From contig NC_081824.1 of NCBI RefSeq assembly GCF_030867095.1, positions 136,243,433-136,307,432 on the forward strand: a stretch of DNA of 64,000 bases. Direction: 5' to 3'. This DNA comes from Alligator mississippiensis. Its lineage: Eukaryota; Chordata; Crocodylia; Alligatoridae. How positions within the stretch are numbered: position 1 is the stretch's first letter; every line of letters begins with the position of its first letter. Under the pieces are notes generated by a model that had not been told where the DNA came from, ran no database searches, and saw only the letters and a program-made list of their open reading frames with translations. Both the position numbers and the translations under genes were made by a program. Positions 12,301 through 27,300 of this stretch are shown piece after piece.

Positions 12301-15300
12301 AAATTGATTTAAAATATGTTCATTACAGTTGCTGGTGTCAGTGCTGGTTCATTTTGACCAAGTAGGTCAGTTACCAACACTGTTAGTGTATGAAGGAGGG
12401 GTTTTTTGTTATTAATTTAGTAATGTGCTTCTGAACTTCCACTGTTACCTGGAACAGGAAGATGGAAATAAGTATTGTTCCCAGTAAAGCTGTTCATCTT
12501 GCAAGCCTTACAATAACCACTATAACTAACTGTAATTATGTGTATAATGAAAGCATGGCGGCTGTCCAGGTTTCAGTAGTTTTGACATTGATGTGCACTG
12601 AGGTAGTGGGCAGATTTTGTCCCTGATACAGCTATAAATGTGCCCTGCAGTGTGGATAGAAAAGCAGAAAGTAAGTGTTTGAGTCTGATAACAATACAGT
12701 GAAACACATCCCTAACTGAGCTAAAACAGCTTTGGCTTTGTCCATGTGGAGAAGTTATACTGGTCATACTGATATTAGTCTTAATGGCACAGCCTCCATG
12801 TAGCCACTTGCATTCTGGTATCTGAGTGGCTTCTTTCAGTTTAGCCAAAACCCCTTCCTAAGTGGCATAAGCCAAATGGAAAAAAGCACTCTTATTCCTC
12901 ATACTAGGAGATAGAGGTAGACCAAGTGTTTGACAGTTAAAACAGTAACTCTCTAGTTCACTGCTTTGCCCTTTAGTTCTGAACAATGTGTGTTATACAT
13001 TGGAATTATTTTAGTAAAATCTGAGGTAATCAGATTAATGAAGGGCATTTCATGCCTGTTCTCTCATTTGCTTTATTCACTGCCAACATCACTTTATGGT
13101 GTGTTTTAGGATACAGTTTCACAATTTTTTCCTCTCTCAAATTTGAACTTGTCAGGGCTACACGTTTCTATGTGTAATAGGGATAGCTGTAACATAGAAG
13201 TGTGGACTGGTTTTATTCTGGTGAATTTATGGCCCCAGTCTTGCATCTCGTTTCATGTTGGCTGCATGGTTAGACCCACTCAAAGCTCTGTTGAGTTCTG
13301 GGGCTGGCCAGCATGGAACTCCAGTAACTACATGTCAGCTCCCTGCATGCACTATGGTCTGACTCCTGCAGGGGAAGCTATAAATGAGCATTTATATGCC
13401 TTGCCATTGATCTATACATGCCAGCAGGCCCCCACCTTTATTTTGCAGCCACAGAGGTTCCACTATAGCAATTTGGTTCTAACAGTCCAATTTACTCTGA
13501 GAAAGGAAAGGACAGGAAGTTGACATTTTAAAAAGAAGAGTGAAATTGTGTACTTCCTTCTAGGTTTCTCTAACTTTACTAACAGTGCAGTGGATTTAGG
13601 TGTTGTGTCAGCCATAACTTTGCTTTCCTCGTCTCCTTTTCCAAATAGAAATTGCTGTGGGCTTCTTCCCATGCAGCAGACACACCCATGATCAATTTTG
13701 ACTATCATCAGTTTGCAAAAGGTGGAAAAATAGAGAAGCTGGAAAATTTGTTGGGGCCTCAGCTAAAGTTGCACTGGGATGAATTTGGCATCTTCACCAA
13801 GAGCAAGAATGTAAGTCCACGGTGAGTGTTCCTGCCCCTCACTCCCTTTGGAGGCACAGATTGTGTCACATGCTGAACTGCATTTATCCCCTTGTTTGGC
13901 AGCTGCTTTAACTTTCCTCTGCTATTTACATTTTAAAAGGTGTTGATTCAAGATTTTCATGTGACTTCCCTTTGTACCAATATGTTGCCTTTCTATGCCA
14001 ATTTTTCTATATCCAGACTACGTAGACCATTTGATAACTTAAGATCTCGGTTTTTTTCCCACCTTTAAAACGATTTCTTAGAATTTTGATTCTCACAATC
14101 TATGCATAGGCAGTGTTCTCTTCTTCACAATCATTTTCATTAGATGACTTAGCACCATATTCATTTCAGGTTTGATTTGCTTCTATTAGGGCATTCATTT
14201 CCTGTCCATTGAATTGTTTTACCTTTTATAGAACCTATTTAGCTATCATGATAGGAAAGATCCACCTAGATGTGAAAGCATTTGTTGCAAATGCAGCTGA
14301 AAATATTAATTTGTTGATTATGTGAAGAGAGTTTGCAAAAAAAGAAGTGCCTTCGGTATATAGTCAGATCTGGGAGTGAGCTATTGAATTTAGCCTTCTA
14401 ATAAATAATCCACCACAATTTTAGGAGCAAGAAACTATTTTGATAGAAATCAACCGAAGTAAAAATGTCATTGTTTAATTAATCTTCTGTATTGGGTTCT
14501 TTTCATGACTACTGACAACATTTCTGAGTATGCAAAATACAATAAGTGTAATCAAATGTTGCGTATAAGGGTGTAAGCTAATTGCTGGGACTCAGGAAGA
14601 ATTAACCCCTATTTCCCTCCTCTATTTATTCTGCTGGTGTTTTGTAGCCTTTTTCATATATTTTTTTAAAGCATGAAATGGTGGTCACAGTTGGAATCAA
14701 AATTGAATGCATGGTCTAATGGTCCCATTGTATATGCTCTTGTATTTTTATAGAATATATTATTATAGGGAATTTAACAGGGCTCCTTGAAATCTGTTTT
14801 GAGGTCATGTACAATTTGTGAGCCAAATTTTGGCTGCTGGCCTTAGCCAGGCTTCCATTTTTTGAACCTGGAAAATTTCTAGCATAAGTAATTGCTGGTG
14901 TGGTTTTGCAGTTATAGTCAGCTCCTCAGACATCTAAATGAGATAAATCATGTTGGCAAGTACTCACATATGCAAAGTGTGGGTGGAAAAATGCAGGCAG
15001 AGTGTTAGAGAACCTGGCCTCATTTACGTGTAGGTCAGATGCAATTTTTGTCGACCTGCTGACTGGTAAAGCTTTCCCTTGGCAAATAAGAAAGTTTGTC
15101 AGTATTTGTTTGACATGGGGACTCCTAATAACCTGCCATACATCTCTTTATTCTTTGTTTGGTTACCAAAGTCTGCAAACAGGTACCTTCCGATTGAATT
15201 GCCTGGATTGTCTGGATCGTACTAATAGTGTGCAGTCCTTCATTGCACTTGAGGTAAGTTTATCAAAGGCCTTTTCTAAATACAGTCTTCTACCACCTAG

Positions 15301-18300
15301 TTTATATCCTGCAGGAAAAAGCAAGTGGGGGGTTCTGGGTGATGTAGTTCTGTCTTGCCAGCATTAAGATATTTTCACTTGTTGAATTTTCAAACAATGG
15401 CCAGGTGAAATTCCTAAATGGGGAAAGAAGAGGAAATATGGAAAGTATTTTTTCAGGTCTCTTCTTCCTGTGTCCAATTCAGGTTCTTCACACGCAGCTA
15501 GAGAGCCTAGGGTTGAACTCAAAGCCTATAGTGGAGCGCTTTGTGGAGTCCTACAAAGCAATGTGGACTGTCAACGGTCACAATCTGAGTAGAGTTTTCA
15601 CAGGCAGTCGTGCCCTGGAGGGAAAACACAAGGTAAAGGAGAATGTAAGATCTGTTTGTTCATGTGTAAGTGACAGAAGCCTATAGGCTGTTATTCAAGG
15701 TGTCATTTGTGCTGATACCTTTTCTCCATACAGGTAGGAAAACTGAAGGATGGAGCCCGTTCAGTGTCACGTACCATTCAGTCAAATTTCTTTGACAGTG
15801 TGAAACAGGAAGCCATCAAATTGCTGCTCATGGGTGATTTTTTCAGTGAGGAGTATGCAGACAAAGGAAAGATGCTTATGGACAACACTGCATTGCTGGG
15901 TAGGTCAGATGTAAATCTGTTATCTTACTGTTCTGCTTGTTACCAAATATTCTAGATGCAGTACCCAATCTCATTCGTTGAAAAAACCAAGAAATAACTG
16001 ATGGTTGCACCAATGTGTTGGTGTTTAGAAGCAGTGCTTTCAAGCCAGCATAGCATATGTCAGTGTGTTTTCATTCCACTGGTTTTATTTCCCCAAAATA
16101 TTGCATCAGCTTGCTTAGAATGTTTGTTCATTTATTGAAGGGCTGAGCTGAAGGAAATTGTTATTTTCTCTTAAAGGAGTCGATGGGAGAAGAAAATTCT
16201 CAGCTGTGGCCCTCATTAGTTCTGTGAATTTAGGCAATTCTTAAGAGGTCAACGTTAAAAAAAAAAAATGACCTCCACTTTTGGTTTGTGATTTGCTGAG
16301 GCATGTAAATACATAGGCAACCCCTCCTTAGTGCTGTTTCACTATATCGCTCATTTTAAATTGATACTACTTAGCACTCAGCAAGTTTTGTTATAATGCT
16401 CGTGGTTTCCATTTTGGGTCATTAAAAACACTGGCAGTCACCATCGTGGGTCATCAAAAACTTTTGGTTTCACTCGATGCTCTTTTTTTCAGGAAACAAT
16501 TAAGAGCGCTAAGTGGGAGCTGCCTGTATTTCCAAGTATCTGATTGCAGCTGCAAATTGCAACTCCTGCAAATTACGTTGGTTGTGCAAATTACATTCAT
16601 AATTACTTGCACTCACCAGGAAAAGCAGGGTAAAGTCAGGCTGAAATGGAGATCCGTAGGAATAAACAACATGCTGGGATCTTAAGAGGGGTCCCAAATG
16701 GAATAGAGCAATGTTGGTGCTAAACTGGTGTGTAGCTGCACCGAAAAAAAGAACACACGAGATTTGGATTTAGCCCTGGATTTGTGTCCATCACTATGGA
16801 TCAAACTAAAAATCCTGAGGAAGAAAAATCTGACACTATTATTAATATACTATTATTTATTAGGGGAGGTGTTGGGAAATGTTGAAGGACTTTGTGTACA
16901 TATTCTTGCTTTCGAAGTTGTAACTGCTAAAGGCCTGATCTCCCTTCCCCCTCTGTTTACCTCCATGTGTAAACAGTAGTTTCAGTGACTGAACAGTTAT
17001 CAGAAGAGCAATCAATGGTGTCAACTCCAGTTACCACGCAATTATGCTTGTTTCCACTGGAGTTACTATTTAGGTATTGCATTGGTGCCACTAGGGTGAT
17101 TTCCATTATTTCACAGTGACTCTGCGTGTGGCTGTGGTCTGTAGTCCCTTTTATTCCATTGCAGCAAATCCCTTTTTTTTTTTTTTTTGCCACTTCTCTC
17201 CATCAGTGACCCCCAGTATTTTGAAGGCCATGTCAGAGCGTCAGTTTGAATTTACAAACTTCAAGCGGATTCGTGTTGCCATGGGGACCTGGAATGTGAA
17301 TGGAGGCAAGCAGTTTAGAAGCAACATCCTGGGTACCAGTGAATTAACAGACTGGTTGCTGGATTCTCCCAAGCTCTCTGGAGTTTCCGAATTTCAGGGT
17401 AAGACTTGGAGTGGCAGTGCTTGTGTGTTTAAATAGGTATTATTTGCTGATGTCTTAAAGGAACTGCCAGGTAGCTTAGGAGGCAGACAGATGTATCCAC
17501 TGAAACATTTCCAAGTGAAACACGCCTGGAAACATTTCATAAAAGAACCTTTTCAGCCAGGGGACACCTGTACAACTCTGGCTGAAATGTTGCCTGGCTG
17601 AGATGCATAGGAAGCTAGAACAGACTGCAGTGACCTGTGGCTCTGCTCTTTGCTCCCCTCTCTCCCTTTGCCTTCCCCCTCACCTCAGGGATGGGAGGTG
17701 GAGGAGAGGGGATAGGCGAGTGGAGGGGTGGGAGTGTGCTTCGCAGTCCAGCTGCCAGAAGTTTGACACTCCAGCTCCGCTCCCCTCTACCTCTTCTTTT
17801 CTCCTCTCAGCCACATGAAGAGATAGAGGGGACTTGTTTGAGAGGAAGAAAGAAGAGGTAGAGGGGATGGGCTGGAGGTCTCTGGAGTCCTCTGGTGTCT
17901 AGGAGAGGAAGAGGTAAGCTTGACTCTGGGTGTGATGGGCTGCCAGTGGGGACCTGGCTTCCCCAAAGCAGGAACAGCGACTGGACAGCAGGCAGGCTGT
18001 CCACCCGCTCCCTCTCCCTGCCTGGCATCATCCTTGTGCTGATGAAACCAAAAGTGAACCACTCTGAAATAGTATTTCATTTCCAGGGGGTCTGTTTTGC
18101 AATGTTTCAGCCATTTTTAGTATGTTTTAAAGGCCCTTGAAATATTTCACATGTTTGAAATGCTTTGATTGTAGTAACTGTCCATCCCTTTAGACTCCAA
18201 GTTGGGCCAGCCACACCTTTCAAAATTGTTACCTCATCTGATAAGGAATTTTCTCTGAATTTTAAGGGAGCTGAATCTGCCCCCCGCTTGTCCTTATCTT

Positions 18301-21300
18301 GCCTTCATCTGTTGCCCCGACATAGGAGGTCATAGACATCTCTGTGGCTATAAAATAAGCAGCCTGAGTGTTTTGGTCTCTGTAGCTAAGTGATAGATGA
18401 AAACCTTTTAAACATAGGATGAACCTGGTGTTCAGGTGCATGCACCCTGTGCTACCATATGAGAAATAACTGTTTGACTTTTTGAGTTGTATCAGAATTT
18501 GGGTGATAAGAGAAGTGATATTATTGTATTTACCTGAATCCAAGAGAACACTAAAGTTAGGATGACCACCCCATAATTAGACTCTAGACATGGAAAATTT
18601 ATAAATTTGTTATAATGTTCTGGGTATAGAATCCAATTATTGAAGGGTTGTCTTAAATTTGTCCCCTAACTACTGCAGTGGGACAAGCATTGGAAGGGGG
18701 TAGGGGATCGGCAGGCAGGTGGTGGAGGAATTAAGTGGCCTTCCCCCTCACCCCCACACCTGCACACCCTGGCAAGTGACACCCTCCCCTCCCCCCCCGC
18801 CATGTCTGCACTCTCCTGCCGCCCCCACCTTCTCTCTGGTGCCTTTTCCCTATGTCTACCCCTCTAGCACTTCAGCCCCCTGCCACCTCCTCACCGCCTA
18901 TGCCTCCCTTTTGCCTTCCCCCCTTACCTCCAGAGTATCTGTCTGGTCAGGCCTTAGGCCAGCCATGCAGCAGCTGTTGCATCAGCAGCAGCTCCAACCA
19001 GGTGCCAGAGCTGAGGCTGGAGGAACCACATGCTTTGTGCTCTAGGCTGGAGTGGGGCTATAGCAAGAGGGCAAGCAGGTGTGGGTGGGGAGGCAGTGAG
19101 AGGGCAGAGGCAGCCAGTAGCATAGGTTGCAGCTGGAGCTCTGATTCCAGCCTTAGGTCAGGGCTAGAGTCAGAGCTGCAGCAGCTGCCTGCTTCCCCAC
19201 TTGTACTCGAATCCAAGACAAGGGTGTGTGGGTGGGTGTGTGTGTGTGTGTGTGCCACTGTGTTAAATGGGAGGAAGGGAGACGATTCATCTTGGATTTG
19301 AGTAAATATGGTACGTTGTTTAGCACTGCTGCTTTCCCCTTCAGCTCATGTACTTAGAGAACATTATGGGACATAGAGCATAATGGTAAGGGTTCATCCA
19401 TATGTTCTTTCTTTCACAAATTGATGGTGGCAATATGGAGAGCCTTGATGCAAGTTCTTGAGAGGGCAGAAGAAGTTAGCAAAGAATCTCCTAAGATTTT
19501 CTGAAAGTACTGGAAAAGTTTACCAGAGGATTGGGAGGAGGAAGGAGCATACTGCTCTGTACAATAGGAACAGCTGGATAAAGACCTAAGGGTATTATCC
19601 TACAATGTGTAAGATTTTCTTGAGTATGGTGAGCCATTATTAACTCTTTGGATTCATGCACAATTGTTACCTTCTGATAGATCAGGGACGACTGTCTCCT
19701 TTGGCTTAGCATTGCTGAGACCACCCTGAGGGCATAGTGTTCTGTTCAGAGGCCCTTCCCCAAGAAGGAAGACCCACTGAAGGGAAAAAAGCAAAATAAG
19801 GATAAAGGAACTGCAGGGGCTTCCTTGTTAGGATAGAATAAAAGAGCTATAAATACACATGGTTTGGTGGGGGATACAGAAGATGAACTGTAGGATTTTC
19901 TTGATATTAATTAGAAATGGAAAGCATGCAATTAGATGACACAATGAAAGAAAGTAACATATCTTCTATGATTTTTGCTTCGCTCCCTACAGATGACGAG
20001 TCCTGCCCTCCTGATATATTTGCTGTGGGATTTGAAGAGATGGTGGAACTAAGTGCAGGGAATATTGTAAATGCCAGGTAGGTAAAAGCAGAGTGATGCT
20101 TTATGTCTTCTGCTGTTTACTTCCTTCTGAGACCTTTGTATATAGGCATTATGCATGCAGATGTGTTCAGCATTAACAATTGAAGTGATCACTGCTAAAA
20201 TGCGTACGCACACGCGCTCTCTCTCTCTCTCTTTTCTATATATAATGTGTGTGTGTATATATGTGTGTGTGTGTATGTATATGTGTATAGCATGTATTTC
20301 TGTGTTTCTAAGCCTTTTAGGACAATATCTGGAATAACAGAACTGGACTCCTGTGCAGGGCACTATTTTAACACTGCTTTTGATATCCCTCTCTCATATT
20401 GGAATGCTAAATTCTTGTAGTTTGTACATTTAATTAAAATGTTAGTGTGGAATTTTATAATGGGAGCTCATCTCTCTCTCTCTCTCTCTCTCTCCCCTCT
20501 CTCTCTCTCTCTCTCTCTCTCTCAGTGATTAAGTATGTATGTACATATGTGTGTATTCATGAGCAGTATTGTTAGGGTAAAGGCAGGGATTGAACTTTGC
20601 TTGTCAGTATATGTAGGTTGGCTTTTGTCAATGATAGGCCTGTTTAAATCTGAAGGAGGGCTCAAGGGGAAAGGAACAAAAATGACCTCAGGAAGGTGGT
20701 GTTTCACTTAATGATTCTTCTGGCATACCAGTGAGATGTCTTTTTTAGGAGAGATAAAGCTACAGTTGCATTTAACATGGTTGGTGAGCTAGCTATTCAT
20801 CTGCATGTATCAACTGACCTTGAGGGCAAGAAAAATAAGGGTGTCTGGAGAGAAAAGTCTTTGTACATGCAGCAACCTCACCATCAACTGAGAGTGGCAG
20901 AAGCTTATCCATTGGTTCTCTCTCACCTCCTACTCAGAAAGTCTGTTCTGGCTTTCATCTTGTTGCCTCATGGTGTAAGAATAGAGAGAAGAAACATTGT
21001 AAAGAAAGCGACTTTAAAGTATTTTTTACTATCATTATTCTATGTAATAGATTCTGTCTAGCCCATTCAGTAATTGTTTTTGTTCTAGTACAACTAATAA
21101 GAAGATGTGGGGGGAGCAGCTTCAGAAAGCAATTTCTAGGACTCACCGGTACATCCAGCTGACGTCAGCACAGCTTGTTGGTGTTTGTCTCTTCATCTTT
21201 GTGCGACCTTATCATGTTCCTTTTATCAGGTACAAAAGTGTGACACCTTCACAAATGACTAATTATGGTGTGTGGCCAGCATGAATTGTTTTAAAGCCTG

Positions 21301-24300
21301 GTAGTTTGTGCATTTGCCTGGGAAACCTGGGTCCCATTCCTTGCTCCAGTCAATATTTCATTATTTGATACAAAAAGGAATAGTTTCAACAGGAGACACT
21401 GAGAGAGACCTGCCCATAAATAGCTCTGCTGCCAAGGGTTTAGGGCACACTCCTAGGTGGTAGCAGATCTGGGTTCAAATCCTTCTCCAAATCAGCGAAA
21501 GGAGTGAGTTGATACTGGATCTCGCAGGTCACCTGTGACTGCTCTAATCACCAGGCATTGGCTGTTTATGGGCACCCCTGCCTCTTCTTTTTGCACGAAG
21601 GGACTGACCTAGCCTAGGTACCTAAGTCCAGCTGTCAAAGATTGGTGGGATGCTTACCTTTTCTCTGCCACTACCTTGATATCCACCTAAAAGATCAGTT
21701 CATGTCATACTAAATTCTGCAGGCAGGCAGATGACATAAATGTTTCCTTGCTGCAATCTTCTCAGTAATCTTTTTTCAAAATGGAAGAAAGTACATTCTT
21801 GTTTTTTTCCTCCAGTTATACTCTCTGTTAGTGAGAAATAGTTCAGAGAAGAATATGTCTTTTATTATTTGACTTGCCACCTGGATTATGGGTTCCATGA
21901 CCTAGAAATTGAAGTAATCCAGGAGGAAGTGTGTGATTAAATAGGCATCAAAAGCAGAATTAGTCAGCAAACTGGCTCATTTGCAGCTGTCAACCTGTTA
22001 GCACTCCGCTATAGAGCAGCGGCCTTTTGAAAATCAGGAAAGGAAGGGAGGGTTTTGATTCTGGTGGCTGATTTCATTATTTAATGCTAATGTGCTGTTA
22101 CAGGATATGTGAGCACAGCCAAACTTAGCCACGTGCTTTTGCAGTTTAAACAGGTCCAGAGTATAAAAAGGCTTCTTTGCTAAAGAGATGAAAAAGATTA
22201 GGACTTGAGTTAGAGAGGAGAGGACTAACACTATATTATATATATAACTGAGCTATATTGAAGCAATAAGCAGGTCAGGGAAATCTGAGGCATCAAAATA
22301 CACTGAGGTTTGTCTTAACATCCTTTCCCATGACCTTAGCTAAAAATGGAATATTAGATGGATACAAGTCAATAATGCAATAGATCGGTGGTATCAAAGG
22401 GATTCTTTTTAGAGTGAAGAATGACCACATGACCTGTGACCTCACCATTTACTTATCTGACCAGATAGTGGTAGAATATTCTCAGAGGAGACTGTGTTTC
22501 TGGGTGTAATTATCTGGCTAGTAGGTGGTTATTTTGCCCAGTAGGTTGACCCTTTGAAGATTAATGTAAAACAATGGTACACCAATGGACCAGTTGAAAT
22601 ACCATATAGTTAACAATATGGATGCAACAAGCTGGTTATGTCATCAAAACAGAAGTCAGTTCAGTAGACAAGGTATGAGTACTGTATGTGAGAAAAGACA
22701 ATGCCCTGGAATATAATGTGCGCCTTATTTTTGAAAGGCAGAATGAAAAAAACGATAATTCCTTGTAGCTATTAACTGAGTAGCAGCAGCTAGGGAGTAA
22801 GGCCTGCTCATTCTTCTGCTCCATCTGAATCGCTGGAGATTTTACTTGTGGTTTTACACAGTAAGCAGCAAAATCTTCTATTACCATGTTACTTGCATAT
22901 AATGTGCTCTCCAATTCCCAGCAGCTGTTTCTGGGGGAGAAGATACCATATTTTCTCACATACAACATGTATTTTTTTTGTGAAACCATCTACAATTTTA
23001 TTGCACCCAGCTAGCTAGATAGATACTTTCATTGATGCATGAACTTTGTATCCACCAAAAAGCTTTATTTCAAGGCATGCTAATGCTTAGGGACCTACTT
23101 AAATTGTGTTGAGACTAAACATTTTTTATTGGTCATGGCATAAAGAGCAAATTTCACCAATATTTCCTGGATTTACTCTGTCAGCCAAGCCCCTCAGCAC
23201 TGACTGGTGGAGAGGTCCTGGCAGGGGAAGAGGGGTGTGGGTTCAGCTGCCATCTTATCTGCTGGCTGCCCTTTGTGCGGCCCTGCCCCTTGGCGCTGAT
23301 TCGGGGAGAGGCTCTGTTGAGGGGAGGGATGAGGGGGCAACCACCATCTCATCTGCTGCCCTTTGCGCTGCCCTACCAGCTGGTGCCTTCCCCCTGACAC
23401 CCCAGGCAGGCTAGTAGGCTGGTCCATGGCAGAGAGGACTGCTGGCTCCCACTGGGGATCCAGCATGTTATTTTTATTAAGTTTTTTTTAAATCATTTTT
23501 GCAGGCAATTCTGGATTTTGTTGTTTCTGCAAAATCTCAAATGGAGTAGACCCTTAGTAATGCTGCTTGAATTGATGACTGTGCCATATAGATTCTTGTT
23601 AGTACTGGAATGTAAACATTAATTACTGTCGCCATTTTAAAGCTAGCAATAAAAGCAAATGTTAAAGGTAAATCTTACGAAAGATCCAGGCAGGTGGTCA
23701 TGCAGAGTATGCTGTCTCACAAGAGGGATGGTAAGAGAAAAGTTACTTAAAAGCTATTATTGTATTTCTTCATTAATGTCTAACTGGTGGTCTGAAACAA
23801 CAGGACGTGGATCTAAGTTGAGAGTATTATCAGAACAAAAAGCTTACTAACAGATTCATTGGACACCACCACGCTCTCTTCCCTTTACGTTCTTCAGTAA
23901 ATGGAGAGAAAGTCATTGTTCTTACTAAGACAACGTTTTCCTTTCCACTTTTAACTGAAGATGAACTAACATTTCCTTCCCTTCCCCTCCCCCCTATTTT
24001 TTTTTTAAATCCAGGGACATAGCAATAGACACAGTAAAGACAGGGATGGGAGGGAAAGCTGGAAATAAAGGGGCAGTTGGCATCCGCTTCCAGTTCTACA
24101 GTACCAGCTTTTGCTTCATCTGCAGTCACTTAACTGCTGGACAGTCTCAAGTGAAAGAGAGGAATGAAGACTACAAAGAGATCACACAAAAACTCAGCTT
24201 CCCAATGGTAAGGACCAGGCTGACTCTACACCAGAATTGATCCCAACAAGAAGCAAAAACCATGTCCTTAAGTTCTTCCGTGTGAGAGTCAATTGCGGTC

Positions 24301-27300
24301 TATACTGTCTTGGCAGGTTTCTTCAGGACTCGGTTCAAAGTCATGGACTAGCCACATAAAAGAACTTAATTAGAAAAAGAAAGCAAACAAGGTTGAAAGC
24401 ATACTTCACCAGACGTTGGTTTGCCATGGTTATATTTAGAGAACTAGGTGTGGCAGGATCAGGCCGCCAGAAGGTGAAAAAAAGCAGATGTTCGAAGACA
24501 GTTGGACAATTAATATTGAATATGATCTTCTCTGGCTGGGTATTTTATCCATCCGTCACACTAGTACTTTATACTTGCCTTTGTCGAAGGCCAGGAAGTG
24601 ATCTGTGAGATTTTTGTCACTGTGCTTCTTTGTTTCCAGTATTAGTATTGGTTGCTTTAGATTTCCATAACTGCTGTTTCTCTCAGGCATCTCCAGAGAA
24701 GCCATAAGCCAGGGAGAGAAGACCAGTTTGTGAGAGTGTTTATTCATTCTGTTAAGTCAGCAAAGCATTTAGGTAGAAGAGCATAAAATTTAACTCCCTG
24801 TTGTTTCCAAGGTTTAAAAAGCCTCACGCTCATAGCATATCAATCAGTTTCAGTTTATGTTAGAAATAATACTGATGGTATTGAAGCTCTGCATAGAATA
24901 TCCATTCTAAATAGCCATAAAGTCATGCTTATAGTGTCCTTACTTCTAATAGCTTGTTAACTGTTTTATATCTTGTACGTTTACAGTGTTTGTGCACACT
25001 GTGTTTTATATATATATAAACAGTGCCCTCTAGTGATACTATATCTACAGGTTTGGAGCATTTTCTTTATGAATCTCCATATACAAGGTTTATAACTTGA
25101 TTGGAAAAAATGCAGTTACCTATAATACATCTTAAACATTTATAAAAATATGATATATAGATATGGAAGAGATGTTTTAGCCTGGCCTTAACTAAGATGT
25201 CCATTTCATTGGGTTCATACAATAGCAAGAGCATTTTGCATTTGCAGTCTAGATAATTAGGCACATCAGTCCCTGAATGTCTTAGAAAACCAGAGGATTC
25301 AACATCTAGAATACCTATATGTAAATCTAATAAAGTGTGGCTGAAATTTTCAGAAAACCCCATTTGTGCCTGCAAAAATAAAGGCTGTAATTTGAAAATC
25401 TGATCTATAAATTTCAAGGTAAAGGAACACAGTAAGAAATATAGGCACCACTTCTTTAGCATGAATTTCATGTAACAAACAACATTTGGTAAGCAGTCTA
25501 ATATTTACTACTTCAAGAAGACTGGGTTTCTTTATTTCAGTTGTATAAAACGTATACAAATTGCATACAATTGATAAACAAAAATGTACAAAATAATGAC
25601 TTTAACATGATTTCTTTCCTATCTAGGGAAGAAATGTGTTCTCCCATGACTACGTGTTCTGGTGTGGTGATTTCAACTATCGCATTGATTTGACATATGA
25701 AGAAGTCTTTTATTTTCTTAAACGACAAGATTGGAAAACACTCCTTGAATTTGATCAACTACAACAGCAGAAATCCAGTGGAAGAGTAAGGGGCTTTGTC
25801 CATTTGCTCTACTGTCAATATCACCATTTTTCTCAGTATCCAAGTCAATAGCTAATTGGCTTTAAGAATGAGAATGAGGGAATTTTCAGATGTCTGCTTG
25901 TGGACATACATATTCATTTAAAAAAAAATCAAAATAGTACACTCCTGCAAGTAACTATGTCATAACAACACTTCCATAAGCAGGAACCTATTTCTTTTCA
26001 TAGATTTTTAAAGATTTTCATGAAGGAACAATCAATTTTGGACCAACCTATAAATATGATGTTGGCTCAGAAGCTTATGATACAAGCGATAAGTGCAGAA
26101 CCCCTGCTTGGACAGACCGAGTGCTTTGGTGGAGAAAGAAACTGCCTTTTGATAAAACAGGTGTGTAGGGTCTTTCTCATTTTTAGCTTTTTACTTTTCC
26201 TGAGTAGCTGGACCATACAGGACCTAAGTGGGGGAGAGTTTAGTAAAGTAGCTAAAGAAGAAGTAGAGGCTTGATTCCTGGTTCTTCTCTTCATTCTTTC
26301 CTTCTTCAAAGTACAGACACCTCATTTGTGCAGGTCAGGTACTGCTTTTGGCATCTATGAGCAAAGAAATTCTTTGTAATTAGTCCTAAACATACTATGT
26401 TGGGTATGTCTGAACTTCTGACTGAGGCTTAGCATAGAGATAACCAAGTAGCCTAGCCACAGCAGCAAAGACTCACCATACATTGCAAAATCCAGAAGCA
26501 GGGTAAATTAGCCAAAGGTGAGCTCTGTGCTGCCACAGCTAGACTGCTTATGGTACCTGAGGTAGCTTATTGAAAGCTGATTCAGATATCTCTCCATAAC
26601 ACTGCAGATACCTCCTTAAGCATAACTTGCTCCTCTTCCTATTTATTTCAGTGTGGACTGTGAGCAAGCTTAAAGCTTTTCATGCCTCAGATTTTTCCAT
26701 AAATTAACAGGGAATACATAATAATTACTGAATGTTGTGAGGCTTCATTAATTCATGCTTGTAAAGTACTTCATGGTCCTTGAGTGGAAAGTACCATAGA
26801 AATACCACACATTATTTTGCCTGCTATTTAAAAGCTGTAATAACTAAGGCAGTAAACGAATAACCTCTTTGCCTTCAGAGCCATATTTTTTTGCCAGACT
26901 CTAAATCTGCATATGTATCCATTAGTATTTGTAAAAACTACATGTGCACTGCAAAAGAAGGTGTGGCAGGAGACGCCTTCCAATTTGTACATGCAAAGGT
27001 GAACTGTGCCTGTGTGAAGTACAAGGTTCAACTCAAGGTGAATAGCATGAAGCAAAGCTAGGTTACTGAGAAAGTTCACTTCATTGTAACATCACAGAGT
27101 TCCTGTTTACTTGAAAAATTGGTAGTATAATAAATAAGAACTTGAACAGTAAATAGAGACATGGTCTTATAAAGCAATTCAACTGTAGTAAGGCTAAAAA
27201 CAAGGGGTAGTGAGATGTGAACTTCAGTTTGAGAGAGAGATAAGATCAAATACTGGCAAGGCTGCCTACACCTAGGAATTGAGGTTTTGTAATTGTTGTA

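Noticed and set aside
15002..15367. 121-codon + frame around exon e
   Set aside because: Intron read-through on both sides of the real 82-nt exon.
18852..19301. 149-codon + frame
   Set aside because: Low-complexity translation of the G+C-rich core and TG repeat of the inverted-repeat element.
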